8,107 nucleotides of DNA from CANHBY01 sp031376995 (GCA_031376995.1 JANMEO010000248.1:1-8107), one strand, 5' to 3'. Positions 1 through 7,005 are shown, numbered from the stretch's first letter. The notes: generated by a model not told the origin, from the sequence alone. Made by a program: numbers and translations.

Positions 1-44
1 CTTAATGCCTTGCATCTCCATTCTCAAAACGGCTCAGCGATCCG

Positions 45-66
45 GCATCTTCAGTTCCGAGGGGTA
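45..66. repeat. 22-bp direct repeat, left copy
   Basis: This is a perfect 22-bp match to positions 2593-2614 in the same orientation; it begins GCATCTTC and ends GAGGGGTA. The two copies bracket the effector gene. Aligned without gaps, the 32 bp to the left also agree at about 15 positions by hand count, including six in a row (CATCTC at 13-18 and 2561-2566). The sequence to the right is close to random. A perfect match of this length inside 8 kb is not expected by chance. It could be a duplicated recombination site, a fragment of a trhO 3' end, or a dispersed repeat. Confidence 0.85.
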
Positions 67-113
67 AAAGGTACGACACTTGGTTCAAAAGCATTTTCAG
101 AAAATGACAGTCT

Positions 114-137
114 TTCGACGTGTGGCTACACGGTTTG
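114..137 (+). promoter_or_regulatory. Possible degenerate hrpII/PIP-box-like element
   Basis: The pattern TTCG-N16-TTTG occurs 112 bp before the probable effector start. It differs by one base from the hrpII-box/PIP-box pattern TTCG-N16-TTCG, which HrpB/HrpX-type activators of Ralstonia and Xanthomonas use to switch on type III effector genes. The spacer contains a dyad CGTGT-GGCT-ACACG (119-132). No good -10 hexamer was found at the expected distance downstream. Four-base half sites with one mismatch arise easily by chance, so this is only a candidate. The dyad alone could be a repressor or activator site. Confidence 0.2.
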
Positions 138-240
138 AAAAACTTGACTGCATGCTTTTTGGCTTTGCGCATCTCGCAGCCATTAAAAAATGGCTTCATT
201 GAATTTCCAAACAGCCCCGAATGAACAACGCATTGAATTT

Positions 241-244
241 GGAG
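241..244 (+). promoter_or_regulatory. Ribosome binding site deciding the effector start
   Basis: GGAG lies 5 nt before the ATG at 250. The frame also has an ATG 60 nt earlier, at 190, but that one is preceded by an A-rich stretch without a Shine-Dalgarno sequence. The site at 241-244 therefore favours translation from 250 and a 764-residue product over the 784-residue alternative. Confidence 0.6.
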
Positions 245-249
245 TAGCA

Positions 250-2544
250 ATGCCAATTAACTTTCATGGTCACCCCCCAGCAGGGGCATGTCCAGACGCT
301 TCAGCATTGCAAGACAATGCTGCGCGGCCTGCAACTCAGGCCAATGCCAATGCCAATGCCAATGCCAATGCCAATGCCAATGCCAATGCCAATGCCAATG
401 CTAATGCTAATGCAACAGCTGTTCGAACGGTGCACTTGGAACATCACCGCCAAACTGCCATGCGAGCCCAGCTGTCGGCAAGCAACAGGCAGCTTCTTGA
501 TCAAGCGCGTTCAGCACCGGCTCGGCCCACCATTAGGGGTACAGCGCAGGCGAATTCAATCCTAAGTGCTGAAGTGGGCAACTTGACACCGCCCGCCTTG
601 GAATTGCCGACTGAGATCAGCGGTTCCAGTCAACGCAGCCTCAGCAATGATGAAGCTCGCGATGGTGATGTTGTTTGGCAGGATGCCAGAGATGGGGATG
701 GTTTGATCGGCGGGCAAGATGTCCCGCTTGACCCGCAAACACTGGCACGCCAACCACAAACCGATGAGGAGTATTTGGCGCACTGGAATGATTGGGCTCA
801 GGCCGCTGGCTCGATGGGCGAAGATCGCACCTTAGCAGTTGCCAGGATGAGGGAGTGCTTGAACCAAAACCCTACCAACAGGGAGCTTGACCTGTCATTC
901 CTTTTCTTAACCAGCTTGCCTGAGCATCTTCCCCACTCAATACGAAAGCTCGACGTCAGTGTAACGAATTTGACATATTTGCCGGATAATTTGCCTGACT
1001 CGATTAAAATACTCGTTGCGGATATGGGTAGGGCGCGGCCCAGGGTTCCCTTCTTTGATGATGGTAATCATGTTCCTCCTCCTTCCATTCCCAGTCCGCC
1101 TGGGTTAACCAGGTTGCCGGACAAACTGCCCACCTCACTGATCACTCTCAGTGTCTCTGGGAACCGGCTGAATTGCTTGCCAGACACCCTGCCCGGCTCG
1201 CTGCGAGAGCTCGATGTCAGTAAGAACCAGTTGTTCAACTTGCCGAACCAACTTCCCAACTCGCTACAAGTTCTCGATGCCAGTGAAAACCAGTTGATCA
1301 GCTTGCCGAACCCCCTGCCCGGCTCGCTACAATTTCTCGATGTTGGTTATAACCGGTTGGGCAGCTTGCCAAGTGTCCTACCCGACTCGCTAGAATATCT
1401 CTTTGTCAGTGATAACCCGTTGGTCAGCTTGCCAAACCAATGGCCTAACTCGCTACAACATCTTGATATCAGGAATAATCACCTGGTTAGCTTGCCTGAG
1501 GGCATCACCACGCAGCTTAATCACAATTGCCACCTCGAGTTGAATGGGAACCCACTTTCACGGCGCGTGATTGATTCTCTGAATTCGATCGTTAGCGCTC
1601 CGAATTATCAAGGACCTCAATTCACCTTCTCAATGGCCACTTTCGAACCCGCTGGGGTTTCTCGGCCGTTGGTCGATGCTGTGGTTGATTGGTTTGAAAC
1701 CGGCGAACAAGTGGCAGTGAGGGATACCTGGAATGTCTTTTCAGATGAAAATGGTTGGCAAGCTTTTTCTGGTTTTTTGGATCGCTTGGGTAGGACGGTG
1801 AATGCAAGCAATCCGCAATTCAAACCAGCCACGGCCCAATGGCTGTCTCACTTGGCGGGTCATGCTCCCCTGAGAAACGCCACGTTCCAGATCAGTGAAG
1901 GGGCCACGACAAGCTGTGAAGACCGAGTCTCACTGACCTTTAACGAAATGAAGAAGGCTCGACTGGCGGCCGATGTTGAAAGTGGTGCCTACGACCAAGG
2001 CTTGCCAGATTTAATCCGCTTGGCTCGGGGCATGTTCCGCCTCGACAAGCTGGAAAAAATAGCCCGAGAAAAAGTTAGGTCGCTTCCTTTGGTAGATGAA
2101 ATCGAAGTGTATTTGGCGTATCAAGTCAAGCTGCGTGATCGGTTGGAGTTGTCATTAGACACACCCGAAATGCGTTTTTTTGATGTCTCCTATGTCACGC
2201 CAGCGGATTTGGATGCCGCCTACGAAAGTGTGAGCGCCGCCGAGAGGGATGAATTTTTCGACTATTTGTCGACAGATTGGAAGCCTTGGCAGTCCGTCTT
2301 AGAGCGAGTGGATCCCAAGGCGTATGAGGCAGCACAAGCGCAGTTTTTGGAGGCCATAGAGACGCAGTTTCCGCTCCGGCTGCATGCGCGCCTGCAAGAA
2401 ATTGGCTTGGAGGCAGACGACCAAGCGCGTCTCTCTATGGGCCCCTCAGTGCAAGCGGAAATCAATCGAGAGATCAAGGGTGAATTGACCAGGACCTTTC
2501 TGAAGGCTCAGAACTTGTCGGACCTGCTTCCAGGATCTGTTTAG
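250..2544 (+). CDS. IpaH/SspH-like LRR-NEL E3 ubiquitin ligase effector
   Basis: This is a predicted secreted E3 ubiquitin ligase of 764 residues. The IpaH, SspH and SlrP family enters host cells by type III secretion, binds a host protein through its leucine-rich repeats and ubiquitinates it through the NEL domain. Residues 1-210 form a low-complexity N-terminal region with (Ala-Asn)x12 at 31-54, then a family-like helix rich in Trp before the repeats (EEYLAHWNDWAQ). About ten 21-residue LPX repeats span 211-444; the third carries a proline-rich insert. The NEL domain covers roughly 470-757, with the catalytic motif Cys556-Glu-Asp558 (SCEDRV) and the family blocks MFRLDKLEKIA, VDEIEVYLAYQ (615-625) and EMRFFDVS (640-647). 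It is intact, with no frameshift. ATG 250 is chosen for its GGAG; ATG 190 in the same frame is possible. The gene is convergent with trhO and 28 bp from it. There is no signal peptide, which fits type III secretion, but no secretion genes are visible. Family assignment is firm from remembered IpaH sequences; host target and delivery are inferred. Confidence 0.93.
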   Translation: MPINFHGHPPAGACPDASALQDNAARPATQANANANANANANANANANANANANATAVRTVHLEHHRQTAMRAQLSASNRQLLDQARSAPARPTIRGTAQANSILSAEVGNLTPPALELPTEISGSSQRSLSNDEARDGDVVWQDARDGDGLIGGQDVPLDPQTLARQPQTDEEYLAHWNDWAQAAGSMGEDRTLAVARMRECLNQNPTNRELDLSFLFLTSLPEHLPHSIRKLDVSVTNLTYLPDNLPDSIKILVADMGRARPRVPFFDDGNHVPPPSIPSPPGLTRLPDKLPTSLITLSVSGNRLNCLPDTLPGSLRELDVSKNQLFNLPNQLPNSLQVLDASENQLISLPNPLPGSLQFLDVGYNRLGSLPSVLPDSLEYLFVSDNPLVSLPNQWPNSLQHLDIRNNHLVSLPEGITTQLNHNCHLELNGNPLSRRVIDSLNSIVSAPNYQGPQFTFSMATFEPAGVSRPLVDAVVDWFETGEQVAVRDTWNVFSDENGWQAFSGFLDRLGRTVNASNPQFKPATAQWLSHLAGHAPLRNATFQISEGATTSCEDRVSLTFNEMKKARLAADVESGAYDQGLPDLIRLARGMFRLDKLEKIAREKVRSLPLVDEIEVYLAYQVKLRDRLELSLDTPEMRFFDVSYVTPADLDAAYESVSAAERDEFFDYLSTDWKPWQSVLERVDPKAYEAAQAQFLEAIETQFPLRLHARLQEIGLEADDQARLSMGPSVQAEINREIKGELTRTFLKAQNLSDLLPGSV
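340..411 (+). repeat. Hexanucleotide VNTR, GCCAAT x10 plus GCTAAT x2
   Basis: Twelve tandem 6-bp units lie in frame within the effector gene, ten GCCAAT followed by two GCTAAT, and encode (Ala-Asn)x12 at residues 31-54. The unit is a multiple of three, so slippage would change tract length without breaking the frame. This points to length variation rather than on/off phase variation. The tract lies between the extreme N terminus, the likely secretion signal, and the folded repeat domain, where it would act as a flexible linker. The ten identical units suggest recent expansion; the two GCT units at the 3' end look like older, diverged copies. Confidence 0.97.
1138..1500 (+). repeat. 63-bp tandem repeats encoding LPX leucine-rich repeats
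   Basis: Successive 63-bp units begin at about 1138, 1201, 1264, 1327, 1390 and 1453. Each encodes 21 residues of the form SLxxLDVSxNxLxxLPxxLP. The units share long nucleotide stretches, for example CTACAA at the start of several, TCTCGATG in the middle and AGCTTGCC near the end. They have therefore been copied from each other rather than merely converging in protein sequence. Two more diverged units precede them (about 880-1005), and a further unit (1006-1137) is lengthened by an insert of about 24 codons. Confidence 0.85.
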
Positions 2545-2572
2545 TCACGGCCTTCAAATTCATCTCAACCCT

Positions 2573-3322
2573 TCACGCCCTTTGCCCACACAGCATCTTC
2601 AGTTCCGAGGGGTATAGCGCGTTGCGCTCATCGAAGACGAAGCAGTGCCCTTCAAAGTGTTGATCACCCACTTCTTCGAAATATTTTAAAATGCCGCCTT
2701 CGAGTTGCAAAATATGATCCATGCCCATATCGGCCATGAACAGGGCAGCTTTTTCACAGCGAATACCCCCGGTGCAATAACTGACGACCGTCTTGCCCTG
2801 CAGCGCTTCAAGTTGTTTTGAGATCGCTTGAGGAAACTCGCTGAATTTGCTGAGTCCCAAGTGCAACGCATTTTTGAAACGCCCCGCTTCAATCTCAAAT
2901 GAGTTGCGGGTGTCTAACATCACCACGCACCGGCCTTCGTCGTCGTGCCCTTGAGACAGCCACCGGTCTACCGTTTGGGGGTCAACCGCTGGGGCGCGGT
3001 TAACGGCAGGTTGGATGCAAGGGTGGTTCATGCGAATGATCTCGCGCTTGATTTTGACCCTCAGTTTGCCAAAGGGCACCTGACTTGATTGACTTTCCTT
3101 GGGTGCAAGTTGCTTGAAACGTGGGTCTTTTTGAAGCCATGCGATCATGTTATGCACCGCCAAAGGCCATCCTGCCAAAAACAGATTGATCCCTTCTTCG
3201 GCCAAAATCACCGTGCCGCGCAAGCCGCTATCGACAGCTTGTGCGTGGATGCGCTGTCGCAGGTCCTGCAGGTCATTGAGGGGCACAAACAAGTAAGCGG
3301 AAATATTGAGCACGGCTGTCAT
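2573..3322 (-). CDS. trhO: tRNA uridine(34) hydroxylase, rhodanese family
   Basis: The product is a 249-residue TrhO (YceA family) protein, which makes 5-hydroxyuridine at the tRNA wobble position 34 in an oxygen-dependent reaction in the cytoplasm. The N-terminal part (VLNISAYLFVPL, then GTVILAEEGIN) is the family's ferredoxin-like domain. The rhodanese domain follows, with the active-site loop YCTGGIRCEK holding Cys183 and Cys189, and then LEGGILKYFEE and CFVFDER, both typical of the family. ATG at 3322 is chosen; a TTG six bases upstream (3328) would add two residues, and neither has a strong ribosome site. It diverges from dnaE with 90 bp between the starts. A TACAAT at 3330-3335 on this strand could be a -10 box very close to the start, but has no good -35. 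The last 13 residues include the 22-bp repeat and read YPSELKM, where I recall Asp-Pro-type sequences in relatives, so the tail may have been rewritten. Confidence 0.93.
   Translation of the reverse strand: MTAVLNISAYLFVPLNDLQDLRQRIHAQAVDSGLRGTVILAEEGINLFLAGWPLAVHNMIAWLQKDPRFKQLAPKESQSSQVPFGKLRVKIKREIIRMNHPCIQPAVNRAPAVDPQTVDRWLSQGHDDEGRCVVMLDTRNSFEIEAGRFKNALHLGLSKFSEFPQAISKQLEALQGKTVVSYCTGGIRCEKAALFMADMGMDHILQLEGGILKYFEEVGDQHFEGHCFVFDERNALYPSELKMLCGQRA
2593..2614. repeat. 22-bp direct repeat, right copy inside the trhO 3' end
   Basis: Perfect match to 45-66 in the same orientation. On the minus strand it encodes YPSELKM plus one base of the next codon, near the trhO C terminus, ending 20 bp before the stop-codon end of the gene at 2573. 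Its position at the very end of a conserved gene, with its partner on the far side of a single accessory gene, resembles the duplicated attachment sites left by elements that integrate into gene 3' ends. Confidence 0.85.
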
Positions 3323-3412
3323 GCCCAATATTGTAAAGACGGGAGAAGCTTTGGCGGCCTACGGTCGCACCTTGTTGCACCTCTACAGTCGAATCTTTTC
3401 AATCCTGTTCAT

Positions 3413-6400
3413 ATGCCTTTCATTCACCTGCGCACTCATACCGAATTTTCCGTCGTTGACGGCTCGTTACGCATCGATGAGGCCATCGATGCCGCTGCAT
3501 CTGACGGACAAGCCGCCATGGCCATCACCGATTTGAGCAACCTTTTCGGGGCCATTAAATTTTATTCAAAGGCCCAAAAAAAAGGGGTCAAACCGTTGAT
3601 CGGCGCAGATGTTTGGCTAGAGCCTGAAATCCCTGAGCGACCTCTCAGTCGTTTGTTGCTGCTGGTACAAAATCGGCAGGGCTATTTGAATCTCTGCGAG
3701 CTCCTTTCTAAGGCTTGGCTGGGCAACATCCAACGCAATCAAGCTTGCATCAAGTGGGCTTGGCTGCAAGCATGGCATGGTGGACTGATTGCCTTGTCGG
3801 GGGCTGAGCAAGGGGCGGTGGGCCAGGCTCTACAGGCCCAAGACTTGGAGCGTGCGCGTGCCGTCGCACAACGCTTGTCAGAACTGTTTCCTGAGAGGTT
3901 TTACATCGAGATTCAAAGAGCGGGGTTGCCCGCTCAGGAGGGGCATGTCATGGCAGCGATCAGGCTCGCCAGCGACTTGGATCTGCCTGTGGTGGCCACG
4001 CACCCTGTGCAGTTTTTGACTCCCGATGAGTTTGAGGCGCACGAGGCCAGAGTGTGTATTGCTGAAGGTGAAACGCTGACCAACCCGAGCCGGGTTAAAC
4101 GCTTCACTCAAGAGCAATACCTCAAGTCACAAGCGCAGATGCAAGCTTTGTTTGCTGACCTGCCGGTGGCCATTGACAACACCCTTCAGATTGCCCAGCG
4201 TTGCAACCTCACTTTGGTGCTGGGTCAACCTCAGTTGCCTGATTTTCCCACTCCCGTGGGAGATCAGGGGGTGCCGATGCCAATGGCTGCGTATTTTCGA
4301 CTGGCCTCGCATGAAGGTTTGGTTGAGCGCTTGCTGGTGCTTTACCCCGACGCTTCAGTGCGTGAGCGCGAGCTTGGGCGATACGTGGAGCGACTTGATT
4401 TTGAGATTGGCACCATTCTCGCCATGGGGTTTCCAGGCTATTTTTTGATTGTGGCCGACTTTATCAATTGGGCTAAAAACAATGGATGCCCTGTGGGCCC
4501 AGGGCGTGGATCTGGGGCGGGTTCTTTGGTGGCTTATGCACTCAAGATCACTGACCTTGACCCCTTGCGCTACAACTTGCTGTTCGAGCGCTTTTTGAAC
4601 CCTGAGCGGGTATCGATGCCTGACTTTGACATCGATTTTTGTCAAGCCAATCGCGACCGTGTCATTGACTACGTCAAGCAAAAATACGGGCGTGACGCAG
4701 TGAGCCAGATTGTGACTTTTGGCACGATGGCTGCCAAGGCGGCGCTGCGTGATGTAGGGCGAGTGTTAGGGATGAGCTACGGCCATGTTGATGGCATTGC
4801 CAAGCTGGTGCCAGCCCCACCAGGTAAATCTGTCACCTTGCGCAGACCCCCGAGCCTGCCCGATAACTCGGTGATTTACGCTCGTAAAGAGGCTCCAGAG
4901 CTTGAGGAGCGGGAGAAAAATGAAGAAGAGGTGGCTGAGTTACTGGCTTTGGCCGAACGGGTTGAAGGGCTGGTTCGCAACGTTGGCATGCATGCCGGAG
5001 GGGTGCTGATTGCGCCTGGAAAAATCACAGACTTTTGTCCCCTTTATTTGCAACCTGGCAGCTCAAGTGCGGTCAGCCAGTTTGATAAAGACGATGTGGA
5101 GGCCATCGGTCTCGTGAAGTTCGATTTCTTGGGCCTGGCGACCCTGACCATCCTGGAGCTGGCACGAGACTTTATTCGACAGCATCATCAAGATCAAAAA
5201 GAGTTTAGCTACGAGCGCGTGCCCCTGGACGATGCAGCCGCTTACCAATTGATGAGTGAAGGCAAGACCGTTGCCGTTTTTCAGCTTGAAAGTACGGGCA
5301 TGCAGCGGATGCTGCGCGATGCAAGGCCCAGCGTGTTTGAGGACATCATTGCTTTGGTGGCGCTCTACCGCCCTGGCCCCATGGACTTGATCCCCAGTTT
5401 TTGTGCGCGCAAACATGGTCGGGAAGAGGTTGAATATCCGCATCCCTTGATGCGAGAGGTATTGCAAGAGACCTACGGCATCATGGTTTACCAAGAGCAG
5501 GTCATGCAGGTTGCCCAGCGTCTGGGAGGCTACTCACTGGGTGGTGCTGACTTGCTGCGTCGTGCCATGGGCAAGAAAAAGCTCGAGGAGATGATGCAAC
5601 ATCGCACTCTGTTTGCTGCGGGGGCTGCCAAAAATGGCATCTCCGAAGCGCAGGCTAACGAGATTTTTGACTTGATGGAGAAGTTTGCTGGCTATGGCTT
5701 CAACAAGTCACATGCTGCGGCCTATGCCTTGTTGGCTTACCACACGGCGTGGTTGAAGGTGCACTACCCGGCAGAATTCACAGCTGCCAACATGAGTGTG
5801 GCGCTGGATGACACGGACAAACTCAAGATTTTTTTTGATGATGCCGTGGCTTTGGGTTTGCGCTTTGAGATGCCAGACGTGAACCAAGGGGCTTACCGCT
5901 TTGAGCCTGTGGGACAGCGTGTCGTGCGCTATGGCTTGGGTGCCGTCAAAGGCACGGGGCAAGGTGCGATCGAGTCCCTTATTGGCGCTCGCCGTCGGGG
6001 CGGCCCCTTTAAAAGCTTGTTTGATTTTTGTGCGCGAGTTGACCGCAGTCGCATCAACAAACGTGCACTTGAAGCCTTGATCAAGGCGGGTGCGTTTGAC
6101 CAGCTTCATCCTGAGCGAGCACCCATGCTGGCCAGTGTGAGCTTGGCTTTTGAATATGCAGACAGTCAAGCCGCGCATGCTGACCAGGTGGGTTTGTTTG
6201 ACGCCTGTGACTCACACGCCAGCTCGGCTCAAGAGCCACCGCTGGTCATGGCGCCGATTTGGAGCATCAAAGAGCGTTTGATGTTTGAAAAAGCGGCCCT
6301 GGGTTTTTACCTGTCTGGGCACTTGTTTGACCAAAGTGTTGAGGAGGTCAGGGCGTTTGCCAAGCGAAAAATAGCCGATCTCACAGACACTCGCGAGCCG

Positions 6401-6928
6401 CAATTGTTGGCCGGCATCGTGAGCGAGTTGCGCATCATCAACGGCCATCGTGGCCGCATGGCGATCTTCAAACTCGATGACAAAACTGAGCCCATTGAGG
6501 CTGTCGTTCACGAAGAGCTTCTCAATGCTCACAAAGACCTGCTGAAAGATGATGAGCTGCTCATTGTCCAAGGCAAGGTGCAGCCTGACCGGTTTTCTGG
6601 GGGTTTGCGGCTGACCGTCATGGCAGTTTGGGATTTGCCGTCAGCGCGCTGTCGTTTTGGAAAGTACGTGCATTTTCCCGTCAACAGCCCAGGTCTGGTG
6701 GTGTCTGAGCTGCTGCGCCGGTTTCCTTGTCGCACAATGAAGACGGTACAAGGCGAGGTATTTCAGGGATTGCCTGTGCGTCTTAGGGTGCATTGTGAGG
6801 GTGCTGAAGCAGAGATTGATTTGGGTCACGAGGGTCGGCTGTTTCCCAGCGAAGAGGCTTTGGCAGTGTGCAAACAGGCTACCCATGGACAAGCTCGGGT
6901 GGTTTACAGCGAATCCAGTGCGCATTGA
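3413..6928 (+). CDS. dnaE: DNA polymerase III subunit alpha
   Basis: Catalytic subunit of the replicative DNA polymerase III holoenzyme, 1171 residues, close to the 1160 of E. coli. Order: PHP domain from residue 3 (HLRTHTEFSVVDG; Arg7 replaces the second His of the HxH seen in active PHP domains, as in E. coli, so proofreading is left to DnaQ); nucleotide-binding loop VGPGRGSGAGS (361-371); catalytic PDFDIDF with Asp404 and Asp406; third catalytic Asp571 in KFDFLGL; YRPGPMDLIP; GADLLRRAMGKKK; FNKSHAAAYALLAYHTAW (from 763); HhH region near 880; clamp-binding motif QVGLF (925-929); OB fold from about 997; C-terminal tau-binding region. The gene looks complete and functional. The frame is open upstream to 3089 inside trhO, but homology begins at MPFIHLRTH, so ATG 3413 is the start. 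It has no clear Shine-Dalgarno. A weak TTGCAC/TTCAAT pair (3375-3380, 3398-3403) would give a very short leader. Confidence 0.98.
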   Translation: MPFIHLRTHTEFSVVDGSLRIDEAIDAAASDGQAAMAITDLSNLFGAIKFYSKAQKKGVKPLIGADVWLEPEIPERPLSRLLLLVQNRQGYLNLCELLSKAWLGNIQRNQACIKWAWLQAWHGGLIALSGAEQGAVGQALQAQDLERARAVAQRLSELFPERFYIEIQRAGLPAQEGHVMAAIRLASDLDLPVVATHPVQFLTPDEFEAHEARVCIAEGETLTNPSRVKRFTQEQYLKSQAQMQALFADLPVAIDNTLQIAQRCNLTLVLGQPQLPDFPTPVGDQGVPMPMAAYFRLASHEGLVERLLVLYPDASVRERELGRYVERLDFEIGTILAMGFPGYFLIVADFINWAKNNGCPVGPGRGSGAGSLVAYALKITDLDPLRYNLLFERFLNPERVSMPDFDIDFCQANRDRVIDYVKQKYGRDAVSQIVTFGTMAAKAALRDVGRVLGMSYGHVDGIAKLVPAPPGKSVTLRRPPSLPDNSVIYARKEAPELEEREKNEEEVAELLALAERVEGLVRNVGMHAGGVLIAPGKITDFCPLYLQPGSSSAVSQFDKDDVEAIGLVKFDFLGLATLTILELARDFIRQHHQDQKEFSYERVPLDDAAAYQLMSEGKTVAVFQLESTGMQRMLRDARPSVFEDIIALVALYRPGPMDLIPSFCARKHGREEVEYPHPLMREVLQETYGIMVYQEQVMQVAQRLGGYSLGGADLLRRAMGKKKLEEMMQHRTLFAAGAAKNGISEAQANEIFDLMEKFAGYGFNKSHAAAYALLAYHTAWLKVHYPAEFTAANMSVALDDTDKLKIFFDDAVALGLRFEMPDVNQGAYRFEPVGQRVVRYGLGAVKGTGQGAIESLIGARRRGGPFKSLFDFCARVDRSRINKRALEALIKAGAFDQLHPERAPMLASVSLAFEYADSQAAHADQVGLFDACDSHASSAQEPPLVMAPIWSIKERLMFEKAALGFYLSGHLFDQSVEEVRAFAKRKIADLTDTREPQLLAGIVSELRIINGHRGRMAIFKLDDKTEPIEAVVHEELLNAHKDLLKDDELLIVQGKVQPDRFSGGLRLTVMAVWDLPSARCRFGKYVHFPVNSPGLVVSELLRRFPCRTMKTVQGEVFQGLPVRLRVHCEGAEAEIDLGHEGRLFPSEEALAVCKQATHGQARVVYSESSAH

Positions 6929-6955
6929 TGGGTCTTCACTCTCTGTGACGACCCA
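6929..6955 (+). terminator. Hairpin directly after the dnaE stop
   Basis: TGGGTC (6929-6934) pairs with GACCCA (6950-6955). After one T/C mismatch, TCAC (6936-6939) pairs with GTGA (6945-6948), leaving loop TCTCT. That gives ten pairs with one internal mismatch, starting on the base after TGA. No T-tract follows, so it is not a classical intrinsic terminator. It could stabilise the dnaE 3' end, weaken readthrough into the patatin gene, or be a coincidence. Confidence 0.4.
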
Positions 6956-7005
6956 GAGTCTTCAGGTTGGATGGGTATCAAGGCAGCAAAGAGAGCTGCC
7001 ATCTT

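Larger units (their letters stand above)
1..249. other. Non-coding leader region upstream of the effector gene
   Basis: No convincing gene is seen here. A minus-strand open frame covers most of the stretch, but it has no recognisable domain and runs across the effector's probable promoter. The region contains one copy of a 22-bp repeat shared with the 3' end of trhO (45-66), a 6-bp dyad CATTTT/AAAATG with a 3-nt loop (92-106), a second dyad CGTGT/ACACG (119-132), and a TTCG-N16-TTTG element (114-137). Read on the minus strand in the trhO frame, the repeat copy is closed by stops at 85-87 and 34-36. If it is a trhO remnant, it is no longer coding. The window begins inside this region, so the upstream neighbour is unknown. 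Confidence 0.6.

Noticed and set aside
190..249. ATG 190 as the effector start
   Set aside because: It is in frame but has no Shine-Dalgarno sequence, while ATG 250 has GGAG at proper spacing. It remains possible, so the protein could be 20 residues longer.
2..256. Minus-strand open frame of 84 codons at the left edge
   Set aside because: It has no recognisable domain, covers the effector's probable promoter and ribosome site, and reads the 22-bp repeat in a different frame from trhO.
340..411. Possible CRISPR-like repeat array
   Set aside because: The units are contiguous 6-bp repeats without spacers and lie inside a coding sequence.
266..565. Second plus-strand frame and opposite-strand frames giving Met-Pro or Ile-Gly repeats across the GCCAAT tract
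   Set aside because: A hexamer repeat opens several frames at once. Only the frame of the 764-residue LRR-NEL protein continues into conserved domains.
2545..2572. Bidirectional terminator between the effector gene and trhO
   Set aside because: The 28-bp gap contains neither a stable hairpin nor a T-run.
3089..3412. N-terminal extension of dnaE by 108 codons
   Set aside because: It runs antisense through conserved trhO codons, and DnaE homology starts exactly at the ATG at 3413.
5063..6178. Long minus-strand open frames within dnaE (5063-5494 and 5708-6178)
   Set aside because: They are antisense shadows of a highly conserved gene and have no domains or ribosome sites of their own.
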